A stretch of 64,000 nucleotides of DNA from Geminicoccaceae bacterium (GTDB taxonomy: Bacteria; Pseudomonadota; Alphaproteobacteria; Geminicoccales; Geminicoccaceae): assembly GCA_028279345.1 (NCBI GenBank), contig JANQNY010000006.1, positions 62,001-126,000 on the forward strand, written 5' to 3'. Below, in pieces: positions 17,737-25,865 of this stretch; positions within the stretch are counted from its first letter, which is position 1; the number at the start of each line of letters is the position of its first letter. The notes beneath the pieces were generated by a model. The model ran no database searches, was not told the DNA's origin, and saw only the letters and a program-made list of their open reading frames with translations. The translations under genes were made by a program, and so were the position numbers.

Positions 17737-19136
17737 AGCCCGGCCATCTCGCTCATCTGCCCGGACCGCGCTACCGCGCGTTGGCCGAGGCGATCAGCGC
17801 CGCAATCGCCGAAGGCCGGCTTCAGCCGGGCCAGCAGCTACCGCCGCAGCGCGAACTCGCGCATCGCCTCGGCGTGACGGTCGGTACAGTCGGGCGCGCC
17901 TATGACATCGGCATTCGCCGCGCCCAGCTCACGGCGCATGTGGGTCGCGGCACCTTCGTCGCCGAGCCCGATCTGGGCGCCCAGGTCCACGACTTCATGG
18001 AGGCGCAGGACGTCCCCGAGTTCGACCCGCGCCATTCGCGGATGGACCTCCGCACCAACCAGCCGGTCACTACGCTTCTCACGGACCTGGCCAGATCGGC
18101 GAGCGACGCGCTCCGGGCAAACGAACCGCCAGCAGCACTCCTGGCCTACCCGCCTACAGCCGGCCATGCACCCGATCGCGAGGCCGGCCGCGACTGGCTC
18201 GCCCGCCACGGGGTCGACGCCGACGCCGACGAGGTGATCGTCACGGCAGGGGCGCAGGGTGCGCTGATGATGTCGCTCATGGGGCTCGCACGCCCGGGCG
18301 ATAGCCTGTTGGCGGGGAGTCTCAGCTATCCGCACTTCCACGACATGGCAGGCCTGTTCGGGCTCCGCCGCCACGGCGTCGAGCTCGACGAGCACGGCCT
18401 CTGCCCGGACGCCCTCGACGCCGCCTGCAGGGATACCGGCGCACGGCTACTGCTCACGAACCTCAATCTCCACAACCCGACCGCGAGCGTAATGCCCGAG
18501 GAGCGGCGACGCGCGCTCGTCGCCGTCGCCCGTCGCCACGACCTCTTGATCATCGAGGACGACGTCTACGGCTTGCTGCTGGACGAGCCACCGACTACGA
18601 TCCGCGCGCTCGCGCGGGAACGGACGGTCTACCTCACCAGCGTCTCGAAGACGCTGGCGCCGGGCCTCCGCGTCGGCTTCCTGGTGGCACCGCCGAGCCT
18701 TCACGCACGCCTGCTCGATGCCCAGCACACGATGCTCCTGGGCGTGGGCACCGCGGGCCCGAGGCTCTTTCGGCACTGGCTCGAGACGGGGCTCGCCGAC
18801 GAGGCCCTCGAGCGCCAACGCGCCGAGACGCACGCGCGCCAAGCGCTGGCGCGGCGGGTGCTCGGTCCCCTCGCCCCGAACCGACCCGGCGCCGGGCACC
18901 ATCTCTGGCTTCCCCTGCCCGGCCGCTGGCGCGCGGGCCAGCTTGTGGATCGCCTCAAGGCGCAGGACGTGCACGTGCTGGCGAGCGATCTTTTCGCCTA
19001 CGGACGGGCGCGCGTTCCTAGTGCCTTGCGCCTGGCGCTCAGCGCCGCTGCCGACCGTCCGAGCCTCGAGCGCGCGCTCTCGCTGTTGCGCCACACGATC
19101 GAGCATGACGCGCGCGGCCATGAGGTGGTCGCCTGA
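17727..19136 (+). CDS. MocR-type GntR regulator/aminotransferase fusion
   Basis: The 469-residue protein has an N-terminal winged-helix GntR domain (about 10-75: YRALAEAISAAIAEGRLQPG, then LPPQRELAHRLGVTVGTVGRAYD). A fold-type I aminotransferase domain follows from about 110, with the PLP lysine in LTSVSKTLAPGLRVGF and the LIIEDDVYGLL aspartate segment. MocR regulators use PLP or an aldimine as ligand and usually control a neighbouring divergent gene, here DUF1127 and phzF. The start at 17727 gives the normal GntR N-terminus; a frame from 17625 would run through the promoter. Confidence 0.9.
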   Translation: MTIEPGHLAHLPGPRYRALAEAISAAIAEGRLQPGQQLPPQRELAHRLGVTVGTVGRAYDIGIRRAQLTAHVGRGTFVAEPDLGAQVHDFMEAQDVPEFDPRHSRMDLRTNQPVTTLLTDLARSASDALRANEPPAALLAYPPTAGHAPDREAGRDWLARHGVDADADEVIVTAGAQGALMMSLMGLARPGDSLLAGSLSYPHFHDMAGLFGLRRHGVELDEHGLCPDALDAACRDTGARLLLTNLNLHNPTASVMPEERRRALVAVARRHDLLIIEDDVYGLLLDEPPTTIRALARERTVYLTSVSKTLAPGLRVGFLVAPPSLHARLLDAQHTMLLGVGTAGPRLFRHWLETGLADEALERQRAETHARQALARRVLGPLAPNRPGAGHHLWLPLPGRWRAGQLVDRLKAQDVHVLASDLFAYGRARVPSALRLALSAAADRPSLERALSLLRHTIEHDARGHEVVA

Positions 19137-19280
19137 GCCACGGCGGGGCTGGCGGCCGCGATCCCATCCGGTTATAGCGGATAGTTGTATGGGACGGCCG
19201 AGAGTCGTTCTGTTCAGGGAGCCACCCACGGCGGCGGGCCAACGACTGCCGAGGGTGAACATGAAAAAGAGACTGGCCGG

Positions 19281-21194
19281 ATGCAATTGCCCGACCTCGA
19301 GCGATTTGACACGCTCCCGAAGCTGTTGCGTCTCAATGCGTCAGCGCACGGCAACTCGGTCGCTATGCGCGAAAAGGACTTCGGGATCTGGAACGAGTAC
19401 AGCTGGGCGCAGGTCCTCGACGAGGTGCGCGCGCTGACGCTCGGCTTCGTCGCGGTAGGGCTCCAGCGGGGCCAGGTCGTGGCGCTGTTGGGCCGGAACC
19501 GGCCCAATTGGGTGTGGAGCGAGTGGGCGGCACAGTGCGCCGGCGGCGTCACGATCGGTCTCTACGAGGACATCCTCGGCGAAGAGGCCGCGTACCTCTT
19601 GAACTATGCCGAGGCCAGCATCGTCGTCTGCGAGGACGAGGAGCAGGTCGACAAGCTCTTGGAACTCGGCGAGCGGATCGCCTATGTCCGGCACATCGTC
19701 TACCACGATGCCCGCGGCATGCGGAAATACGAGGACCCGCGCCTCATCGACTGGGCGAGCTTCAAGCGTCGGGGCGCCGACGTGCACGCCGACGATCCGG
19801 GCCGTTTCGATCGGGAGGTGGACGCGGTCACCGCCGACGACCTGGCGCTCCTCTGCACGACATCGGGGACCACGGCGCACCCCAAGCTCGCGATGCTTCA
19901 GCATGGCCGTTTCATCAACCACTGCGCGCGCTACCTGGAGCGTGACCCGCGCGGACCCGACGACGACTATGTCTGCATGCTGCCGCTCCCCTGGATCATG
20001 GAGCAGGTCTACGTCGCTGTGATGCCGCTGATCTCGCGCATTCGGGTGAATTTCCCCGAGAGCGGCGAGACGGCACTCGGCGACATGCGCGAGATCGGAC
20101 CCACCCACCTGCTTCTGGCACCCCGGGTCTGGGAGCAGATGGCGGCGGACGTGCGGGCGCGCATCATGGATGCATCCAAAGCCAGCCAGTGGGTCTTCGA
20201 CGTCGGCATGCGCCGGGGCCTCGAAGCTCTGGATGCGGGGCACCGCGACTGGTTCGCCGATACGTTCCTCTTCCGCGCGCTCAAGGACCGCCTGGGCTTT
20301 CGTTTCATCAAGTCGGCGGCGACCGGCGGCGCGGCCCTGGGGCCCGACACGTTCCGCTTCTTCCTCGCCATGGGCGTCCCCTTGCGCCAGCTCTACGGCC
20401 AGACTGAGCTGTTGGGTGCCTACACGCTGCAGGACGGCAAACGCATCGACTTCGACAGCTCGGGCGTTCCCTTCGAGGGGGTCGAACTCCGCATCGACCA
20501 TCCGGACGCGAACGGCGTCGGCGAGATCATGACCCGCCACCCGAACATGTTCAGCGGCTACTTCAAGGCCCCCGACGCCACCGCGGAGACCCTCGAGGAC
20601 GGCTGGATGCGCACGGGCGATGCGGGCTATCTCGACGAGGCCGGCCGGCTCGTCATCATCGACCGCGTCAAGGACATCGCGACCACCGCCACCGGCACCC
20701 GCTTCTCGCCCCAGTACATCGAGAACAAGCTCAAATTCTCGCCCTATATCGGCGAGTGCGTCGTGCTCGGCAACGGCCGTAACTGCGTGACGGCGGTCCT
20801 GTGCATCCGGTACTCGATGGTCGCGAAATGGGCCGAACAGCATCGGATCGGCTTCACCACCTACGCCAATCTCGCCGCCAACCCACAGGTCTACGACTTG
20901 CTCGCCGGCGAGGTCGCGACGGTCAACGCGAGCCTGCCCGAGGCGCAGCAGATCAAGCGCTTCTTGTTGCTGTTCAAGGAGTTGGATGCCGACGACGGCG
21001 AGCTCACCCGCACGCGCAAGGTGCGCCGCGCCGTCGTCGACCAGCGCTACGCACAGCTGATCGACGCGCTCTACGACGGCAGCCCGCGGGCGCAGATCGA
21101 GACCGAGGTGACCTTCGAAGACGGGCGCAAGGGAGCCATCCGCGCCGACATGGCGATTCACGACTGCGGCGAGCCGTTGCGGGAGGCCGCCTGA
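19281..21194 (+). CDS. AMP-dependent acyl-CoA ligase (long-chain type), liv-linked
   Basis: The 637-residue adenylate-forming enzyme starts MQLPDLERFDTLPKLLRLNA. Motifs are LLCTTSGTTAHPKLAML (P-loop, near residue 193), QLYGQTELLGAY (near 371) and MRTGDAGYLDEAGRLVIIDRVKD (hinge, near 445-465). It activates a carboxylic acid to the CoA thioester. Its gene overlaps livG at TGATG, so it belongs to the liv-type transport operon. Such ligase-livGHM-livKF-ligase clusters in Alphaproteobacteria are thought to import and activate aromatic or fatty acids rather than plain amino acids; the substrate here is unknown. An ATCCG/CGGAT inverted pair lies upstream at 19166-19182. Confidence 0.88.
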   Translation: MQLPDLERFDTLPKLLRLNASAHGNSVAMREKDFGIWNEYSWAQVLDEVRALTLGFVAVGLQRGQVVALLGRNRPNWVWSEWAAQCAGGVTIGLYEDILGEEAAYLLNYAEASIVVCEDEEQVDKLLELGERIAYVRHIVYHDARGMRKYEDPRLIDWASFKRRGADVHADDPGRFDREVDAVTADDLALLCTTSGTTAHPKLAMLQHGRFINHCARYLERDPRGPDDDYVCMLPLPWIMEQVYVAVMPLISRIRVNFPESGETALGDMREIGPTHLLLAPRVWEQMAADVRARIMDASKASQWVFDVGMRRGLEALDAGHRDWFADTFLFRALKDRLGFRFIKSAATGGAALGPDTFRFFLAMGVPLRQLYGQTELLGAYTLQDGKRIDFDSSGVPFEGVELRIDHPDANGVGEIMTRHPNMFSGYFKAPDATAETLEDGWMRTGDAGYLDEAGRLVIIDRVKDIATTATGTRFSPQYIENKLKFSPYIGECVVLGNGRNCVTAVLCIRYSMVAKWAEQHRIGFTTYANLAANPQVYDLLAGEVATVNASLPEAQQIKRFLLLFKELDADDGELTRTRKVRRAVVDQRYAQLIDALYDGSPRAQIETEVTFEDGRKGAIRADMAIHDCGEPLREAA

Positions 21195-22033
21195 TGGACG
21201 CCGATGCCCACAGCCACGAGCCGCGCGCGCCCGAGCCTCGTAGCGGCCGGGCACGCGCCATCGGCGACGTGCTCTTGGAGGTCCGGAACGTCACGCTGCG
21301 CTTTGGCGGCGTCCGCGCGCTTTCCGACGTCAGCTTCGACATCAAGCGCGGCGAGATCCGCGCGATCATCGGCCCGAACGGCGCCGGCAAGTCGTCGATG
21401 CTCAACGTCATCAACGGCTTCTATCAGCCGCAGGAGGGCCAGATCGTCTTCAAGGGCACCCCGCTCAAGAAGATGCGCCCCCACTTCGCAGCGACCCAAG
21501 GCATCGCCCGAACCTTCCAGAACATCGCGCTCTTCAAGGGGATGAGCACCCTCGATAACGTCATGACCGGGCGCATGCTCAAGATGCAGGCGAGCTGGTT
21601 CGAGCAGATGCTCTATGTCGGCCGTGCCAAGCGCGAGGAGATCGAGCACCGGCGCTTCTGCGAGGACATCATCGACTTTCTCGAGATTCAGGCGGTCAGG
21701 CGCACGCCGGTGGGCAAGCTGCCCTATGGCCTGCAGAAGCGGGTCGAGCTGGCCAGAGCGCTCGCCGCCGAGCCCGAGCTTCTGCTGCTCGACGAGCCGA
21801 TGGCCGGCATGAACGTCGAGGAGAAGGAGGACATGTGCCGCTTCGTCCTCGACGTGAACGAAGAGTTCAACACGACCGTCGCCCTGATCGAGCACGACAT
21901 GGGGGTGGTCATGGACATCTCGGACCGGGTGGTCGTCCTCGACTATGGCGAACTCTTGGCCGACGGAACGCCCGACGAGGTCAAGGCCGACCCTGAGGTG
22001 ATCCAAGCCTATCTCGGCGTGCAACACGACTGA
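21194..22033 (+). CDS. livG: LivG-type ABC transporter ATPase
   Basis: The 279-residue ATPase has Walker A GPNGAGKSSM, Q-loop region ARTFQNIALF, a signature replaced by LPYGLQKRVELARAL (PYG instead of SGG), Walker B LLLLDEPMAGMN and H-loop IEHDMGVVM. The insert MLKMQASWFEQMLYVGRAKR is typical of the LivG branch. A leader of about 27 residues precedes the core. It shares the operon with the ligase and permease genes. Its partner ATPase livF is not adjacent but lies at 43854. Confidence 0.92.
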   Translation: MDADAHSHEPRAPEPRSGRARAIGDVLLEVRNVTLRFGGVRALSDVSFDIKRGEIRAIIGPNGAGKSSMLNVINGFYQPQEGQIVFKGTPLKKMRPHFAATQGIARTFQNIALFKGMSTLDNVMTGRMLKMQASWFEQMLYVGRAKREEIEHRRFCEDIIDFLEIQAVRRTPVGKLPYGLQKRVELARALAAEPELLLLDEPMAGMNVEEKEDMCRFVLDVNEEFNTTVALIEHDMGVVMDISDRVVVLDYGELLADGTPDEVKADPEVIQAYLGVQHD

Positions 22034-22047
22034 CGGGGAGCGAGGCC

Positions 22048-22977
22048 GTGCTGGACGCCATCCTGCTGACGCCCATCGCCGAGATCATGGCCTTTCCGCC
22101 CTTCTTCTTCGAGGTGCTGATCGGCGGCCTCCTCACCGGCGTCATGTACGCGCTCGTGGCCCTCGGTTTCGTCCTGATCTTCAAGGCGTCAGGCGTATTC
22201 AACTTCTCCCAGGGCGCCATGGTGCTCTTCGCCGCCCTCACCTTCGTCGGGCTCGAGGACATGGGCGTGCCGCTGATCCTGGCGCTCGTCGTCACCGCCG
22301 CCGTCATGGTGGCGTTCGCGTTTGCCGTCGAGCGCGCCGTCCTCAGGCCGCTCGTGGGCCAGGCGCCGATCACGCTCTTCATGGCGACGATCGGCATCAC
22401 CTTCTTCCTCGACGGCTTCGGGCTGACGCTGTGGGGCTCGGAGGTGCGCCGCCTGGACATCGGCATTCCCGCCGAACCGCTCGTCATCGGTGATCTCTTC
22501 CTCAACGGCTTCGACGTGGTGGCGGCGGCGGTTTGCGGTGCGCTCGTCCTCACGCTCGCGCTCTTCTTCCAGTACACCGCCACCGGCCGAGCGCTTCGGG
22601 CCGTCGCCGACGACCACACCGCGGCGATGAGCGTGGGCATCCCACTCAAGGTCATCTGGACCATCGTCTGGTCGGTCGCGGGGCTCGCCGGGCTCGTCGC
22701 CGGCATCATGTGGGGCGCCAAGCTGGGCGTGCAGCCGTCCCTCGCCCTCATCGCGCTGAAGGCGCTGCCGGTGCTGATCCTGGGCGGCTTCACCTCGGTG
22801 CCGGGAGCCATCCTTGGCGGCCTCATCATCGGTGCCGGCGAAGCGGTCTTCGAGGTGTTCTGGGTGGGCCTGCACGGCGGCGCCTCCCAAGACTGGTTCG
22901 CCTACATGCTCGCCATGGTCGTCCTGCTGTTCCGGCCGCAGGGACTGTTCGGCGAGAAGATCATCGAGCGGGTGTGA
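22048..22977 (+). CDS. livH: LivH-type ABC transporter permease
   Basis: The 309-residue inner-membrane protein has about eight hydrophobic segments, starting FFEVLIGGLLTGVMYALVALG. It contains the LivH marker FNFSQGAMVLF and the coupling-loop region ALRAVADDHTAAMSVGIPLK. The GTG start at 22048 has a GGGGAG site eight bases upstream; an ATG at 22090 is the alternative. It forms the heterodimeric channel with LivM. Confidence 0.92.
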   Translation: MLDAILLTPIAEIMAFPPFFFEVLIGGLLTGVMYALVALGFVLIFKASGVFNFSQGAMVLFAALTFVGLEDMGVPLILALVVTAAVMVAFAFAVERAVLRPLVGQAPITLFMATIGITFFLDGFGLTLWGSEVRRLDIGIPAEPLVIGDLFLNGFDVVAAAVCGALVLTLALFFQYTATGRALRAVADDHTAAMSVGIPLKVIWTIVWSVAGLAGLVAGIMWGAKLGVQPSLALIALKALPVLILGGFTSVPGAILGGLIIGAGEAVFEVFWVGLHGGASQDWFAYMLAMVVLLFRPQGLFGEKIIERV

Positions 22978-22981
22978 GCCG

Positions 22982-24061
22982 ATGTTCTATCTCGAGACCG
23001 GCCAGTACAAGACGAGCTACGCGAAGGACCAGCAGATCTTTCCGCTGGTGCAAGACCGCGTCGGCATGGTCGTCATCCTGCTCGTGGCCTTCGTCGCTAT
23101 CCCGCTCTTGTCGAGCAACTATTGGCTCTCGACGATCATGCTGCCGTTTCTCATCTATTCGCTGGCGGCGATCGGGCTGAACATCCTGACGGGCTATGCG
23201 GGGCAGCTCTCCCTTGGCACCGGCGGCTTCATGGCGACCGGTGCCTTCGCCGCCTACAAGCTCACGACAGCCTTCCCCGAGCTACACTTCGTCCTCGTCT
23301 TGATCCTCGCAGGCGTCATCACGGCGTTCGTTGGTGTGCTGTTCGGCCTGCCCAGCCTCCGCATCAAGGGCTTCTATCTCGCCGTGGCGACGCTGGCGGC
23401 GCAGTTTTTCCTCGTCTGGCTCTACAATAAGAACCCGTGGTTCACGAACTACTCAGCCTCGGGCGTGATCAGCGCGCCGCCGCGTGAGGTGGTGCCGGGC
23501 GTGGTGGTGACCGGTGCTTCCGGCACGCCCGAAGCCAAGTACTATTTCGTGCTCGTGCTCGTCGTGGTGCTCGCCTGGATGGCCAAGAACATGGCGCGCT
23601 CGAAAATGGGCCGCGCCTGGATGGCGATCCGCGACATGGACATCGCCGCCGAGATCATCGGCATTCGCCCGGCGGCGACCAAGCTCACGGCGTTTGCCGT
23701 CAGCTCATTCTATATCGGCATCGCCGGGGCACTCTGGGCGTTCACCTACACAGGCTCGGTCGAAGCCCTCGCCTTCGAGATCAACGTCTCCTTCGACGTC
23801 CTGTTTATGATCATCATCGGCGGCCTCGGCACGATCCTGGGCGGCTTCCTCGGTGCCGCCTTCATCATCCTCTTCCCGATCGCCCTCAACCAATCGCTCC
23901 TCGCCATGGGCCTGCAGAACGCCATCGAGCTCGCAAGCCATCTCGAGTTCATGATCATGGGTGCCCTGATCGTCACCTTCCTCATCCTGGAACCCCACGG
24001 CCTCGCCCGCCTCTGGCAAATCTTCAAGCAGAAGCTGAGGACTTGGCCGTTTCCATATTAG
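22982..24061 (+). CDS. livM: LivM-type ABC transporter permease
   Basis: The 359-residue permease has the LivM motifs LNILTGYAGQLSLGTGGFMATGAF and RSKMGRAWMAIRDMDIAAEIIGIR, with helices throughout. It ends EPHGLARLWQIFKQKLRTWPFPY, the usual end for the branch, so the gene is intact. Its last 227 bases (23833-24059) are repeated at 25386-25614 in decayed form. The next expected operon genes, livK and livF, do not follow; they lie 18.5 kb downstream. Confidence 0.93.
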   Translation: MFYLETGQYKTSYAKDQQIFPLVQDRVGMVVILLVAFVAIPLLSSNYWLSTIMLPFLIYSLAAIGLNILTGYAGQLSLGTGGFMATGAFAAYKLTTAFPELHFVLVLILAGVITAFVGVLFGLPSLRIKGFYLAVATLAAQFFLVWLYNKNPWFTNYSASGVISAPPREVVPGVVVTGASGTPEAKYYFVLVLVVVLAWMAKNMARSKMGRAWMAIRDMDIAAEIIGIRPAATKLTAFAVSSFYIGIAGALWAFTYTGSVEALAFEINVSFDVLFMIIIGGLGTILGGFLGAAFIILFPIALNQSLLAMGLQNAIELASHLEFMIMGALIVTFLILEPHGLARLWQIFKQKLRTWPFPY

Positions 24062-24190
24062 TTTCGGTGGCGCGCTCAAGGGCACGAACGGTGCCTCCGC
24101 ACTCTGCGAAGAGTTCGACAATGAACGCGCACCATTTCCGCTTGCGCTTCCGTGTTGATTACGCGAAACGCCAGAACTACTTTCAGGATT

Positions 24191-24910
24191 ATGGCAGATA
24201 GAAACGCTTGTTGCGTATTCTGTGGCAATGAAGCTCGATTGTGCGAGAGCCACATAATACCCGCGTTCCTATTTCGATGGCTACGGCAACGTTCTGGCAA
24301 AGGGTATATCCGAAGTACGGAGGAACCAAATCGTCGCGTACAAGATGGCCCGAAAATATTCTGGTTATGCAGAAATTGTGAACAAGCTTTCAACCAATTT
24401 GAGACCGCATTTGCAAATAAGCTGTTTTTACCTTGGACGAAAGGAGATGCTTTAAATACTTATGGTGATTGGTTACTGAAGTTTTGTGTATCGCTGTCAT
24501 GGCGTGTACTAAAATTTCTCCGAGGGCGCAACCCAAGAACACAATATACCTCTCAACAGCAAGCACTCATGGACCAGGCCGAGCTGCGGTGGCGCTCGTT
24601 TCTCATGGGTAACGCACCCCATCCCGCGAAATTCGAGCAACATCTCATCCCGTGGGGCATTACAGAAAGCACTACGATCCAAGATCTTCCAAAAAACTTT
24701 AACCGATTCATGGATGGGGCAATAACTTTTGACATTGTCGGATCAGGTACATCTCTAATGACCTTTTCGAAGCTTCGGCCTTTCATTATTTTTGGTTTTA
24801 TACAGCAGAACACTGCCCAATGGCAAGGCACGAAGGTGCATGTGCGGCATGGCCATCTTCGCCGTGACAAGATCGTGCTGCCATACCCAGTTATTGATTT
24901 TTTCAAATAA
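24191..24910 (+). CDS. AT-rich HNH-like zinc-finger protein of unknown function
   Basis: The 239-residue product starts MADRNACCVFCGNEARLCES. It has a CxxC pair (CVFC, residues 8-11), SHIIP near residue 22, and a second pair LCRNCEQAFNQFE near residue 61. That order matches HNH/His-Me finger nucleases, but the final His of the usual LCxxCH is Glu. The rest (about 80-239) has no motif I recognise. An AGGA site lies six bases before the ATG; a GTG at 24152 is an alternative. Sampled 60-base lines are 37-47% G+C against about 65-70% around it, so it was probably acquired by transfer. It could be a nuclease-like accessory or defence gene; that is a guess. Confidence 0.7.
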   Translation: MADRNACCVFCGNEARLCESHIIPAFLFRWLRQRSGKGYIRSTEEPNRRVQDGPKIFWLCRNCEQAFNQFETAFANKLFLPWTKGDALNTYGDWLLKFCVSLSWRVLKFLRGRNPRTQYTSQQQALMDQAELRWRSFLMGNAPHPAKFEQHLIPWGITESTTIQDLPKNFNRFMDGAITFDIVGSGTSLMTFSKLRPFIIFGFIQQNTAQWQGTKVHVRHGHLRRDKIVLPYPVIDFFK

Positions 24911-24934
24911 CGGGCTGCATTGGCTGCGGAAACC

Positions 24935-25090
24935 ATGGAACGTATGAGTCCGCGCCAGAAGGAAAAGGTTAATGAGAATATAATTGCAAACTTGGACACT
25001 TACCTTGAATCGCAGCAGTTCCGAGCAGTTAGTGCAGATGCACGCATGTTTGGATTAGAAGCCGTTCTCCAAGAAGACTACGAAAAGTAA
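24935..25090 (+). CDS. Small hypothetical protein after the HNH-like gene
   Basis: A 51-residue frame starts MERMSPRQKEKVNENIIANL and ends VLQEDYEK. It is predicted largely helical and charged, and it lies in the same AT-rich patch. It is in the same reading frame as the HNH-like gene 24 bases upstream, so it could also be a read-through or former C-terminal part of it. A stem CATGAAA/TTTCATG (25096-25122) follows. No relative is recognised. Confidence 0.35.
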   Translation: MERMSPRQKEKVNENIIANLDTYLESQQFRAVSADARMFGLEAVLQEDYEK

Positions 25091-25204
25091 CTGTGCATGA
25101 AAGAAATACGTGCAGTTTCATGTACTTGGGTGCGAACAGCGAACCACCAAGTGTTGACGATACGCTCTTTTGCATTGTGCATCGCGTCACGTCGGTTGTT
25201 GAGG

Positions 25205-25266
25205 CCTTGGGGGCGTAACGCGGGAGCCAACCTCGCCTTGGGGGCGTAACGCGGGAGCCAACCTCG
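25205..25266 (+). repeat. Tandem 31-base direct repeat, two copies
   Basis: Two identical adjacent 31-base units, 25205-25235 and 25236-25266, begin CCTTGGGGGCGTAACGCG. A partial third start (CCTTGG) follows at 25267. They lie between the AT-rich patch and the gene fragments. No function is visible. Confidence 0.85.
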
Positions 25267-25307
25267 CCTTGGCGACAGCGATAGTGCCAAAGACGATGGT
25301 CGTTGGT

Positions 25308-25373
25308 GTGTCGCGCGGCAGCAGCGAGCTTTGTGACCTCGTTGTCGATGTGCATGAGCTTGTGCAGGCCTTC
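25308..25373 (-). pseudogene. Fragment of a ferritin gene 3' end
   Basis: The minus strand encodes EGLHKLMHIDNEVTKLAAAARH, nearly identical to the C-terminus of the intact ferritin at 29585-30097 (GPHKLMHIDNEVAKLAAAADH). Only the last 22 or so codons are present and no upstream ferritin sequence accompanies them. The fragment ends within 15 bases of the livM fragment, so two unrelated 3' ends have been joined. Confidence 0.75.
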
Positions 25374-25385
25374 ACTCAATACGTC

Positions 25386-25614
25386 GATCCTAGGCGGCTT
25401 CTTTGGGGGGCCGCCTTCATCGTCCTCTCCCTGATCGCCCTCAACCAATCGCTCCTCGCCATGGGCCTGCAGAACGCCATCGAGATCGCAAGCCATCTCG
25501 AGTTCATGATCATGGGTGCCCTGATCGTCACCTTCCTCATCCTGGAACCCCACGGCCTCGCCCGCCTCTGGCAGATCTTCAAGCAGAAGCTGAGGACTTG
25601 GCCGTTTCCATATT
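25386..25614 (+). pseudogene. Decayed duplicate of the livM 3' end
   Basis: Bases 25386-25614 repeat 23833-24059 with few substitutions from about 25430 onward, and with a two-base gain near 25405 that shifts frame. The copy reads ALNQSLLAMGLQNAIEIASH and on to LRTWPFPYW, then runs past the natural stop because TAG became TGG. There is no start or upstream part, so it is a non-functional remnant. Confidence 0.85.
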
Positions 25615-25865
25615 GGGTGGGACAGTCGTGCGTTCGGAGGCCGCAATCACGGCTCATTGCGTTTCGCCGTTTCCGGGCAGGGAGTCGACTTAGATCCTCG
25701 CCCTTTTAGGATCGGCTATAGAGTGACCAACGGGTCTTCGGCTGAGAGTTGCGGCCTCGAGATGCCGCCTGATTTCCCAGAATTGCTTCAGCGCGCCGTG
25801 GCCCGTGTGACGCTCCAGGGCCATCGCTCCAAGTCGCTCTAGACCCACAACAGAACGACTCACTT
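25615..25865 (+). other. Gene-free stretch downstream of the livM fragment
   Basis: No supported coding frame, hairpin or repeat was seen. It separates the remnant-rich left edge from the convergent oxyR gene. Confidence 0.4.

Noticed and set aside
19341-21254. 637-codon antisense frame opposite the acyl-CoA ligase
   Set aside because: Shadow of the ligase codon bias; composition is His/Asp/Val/Arg-rich with no recognisable motif.
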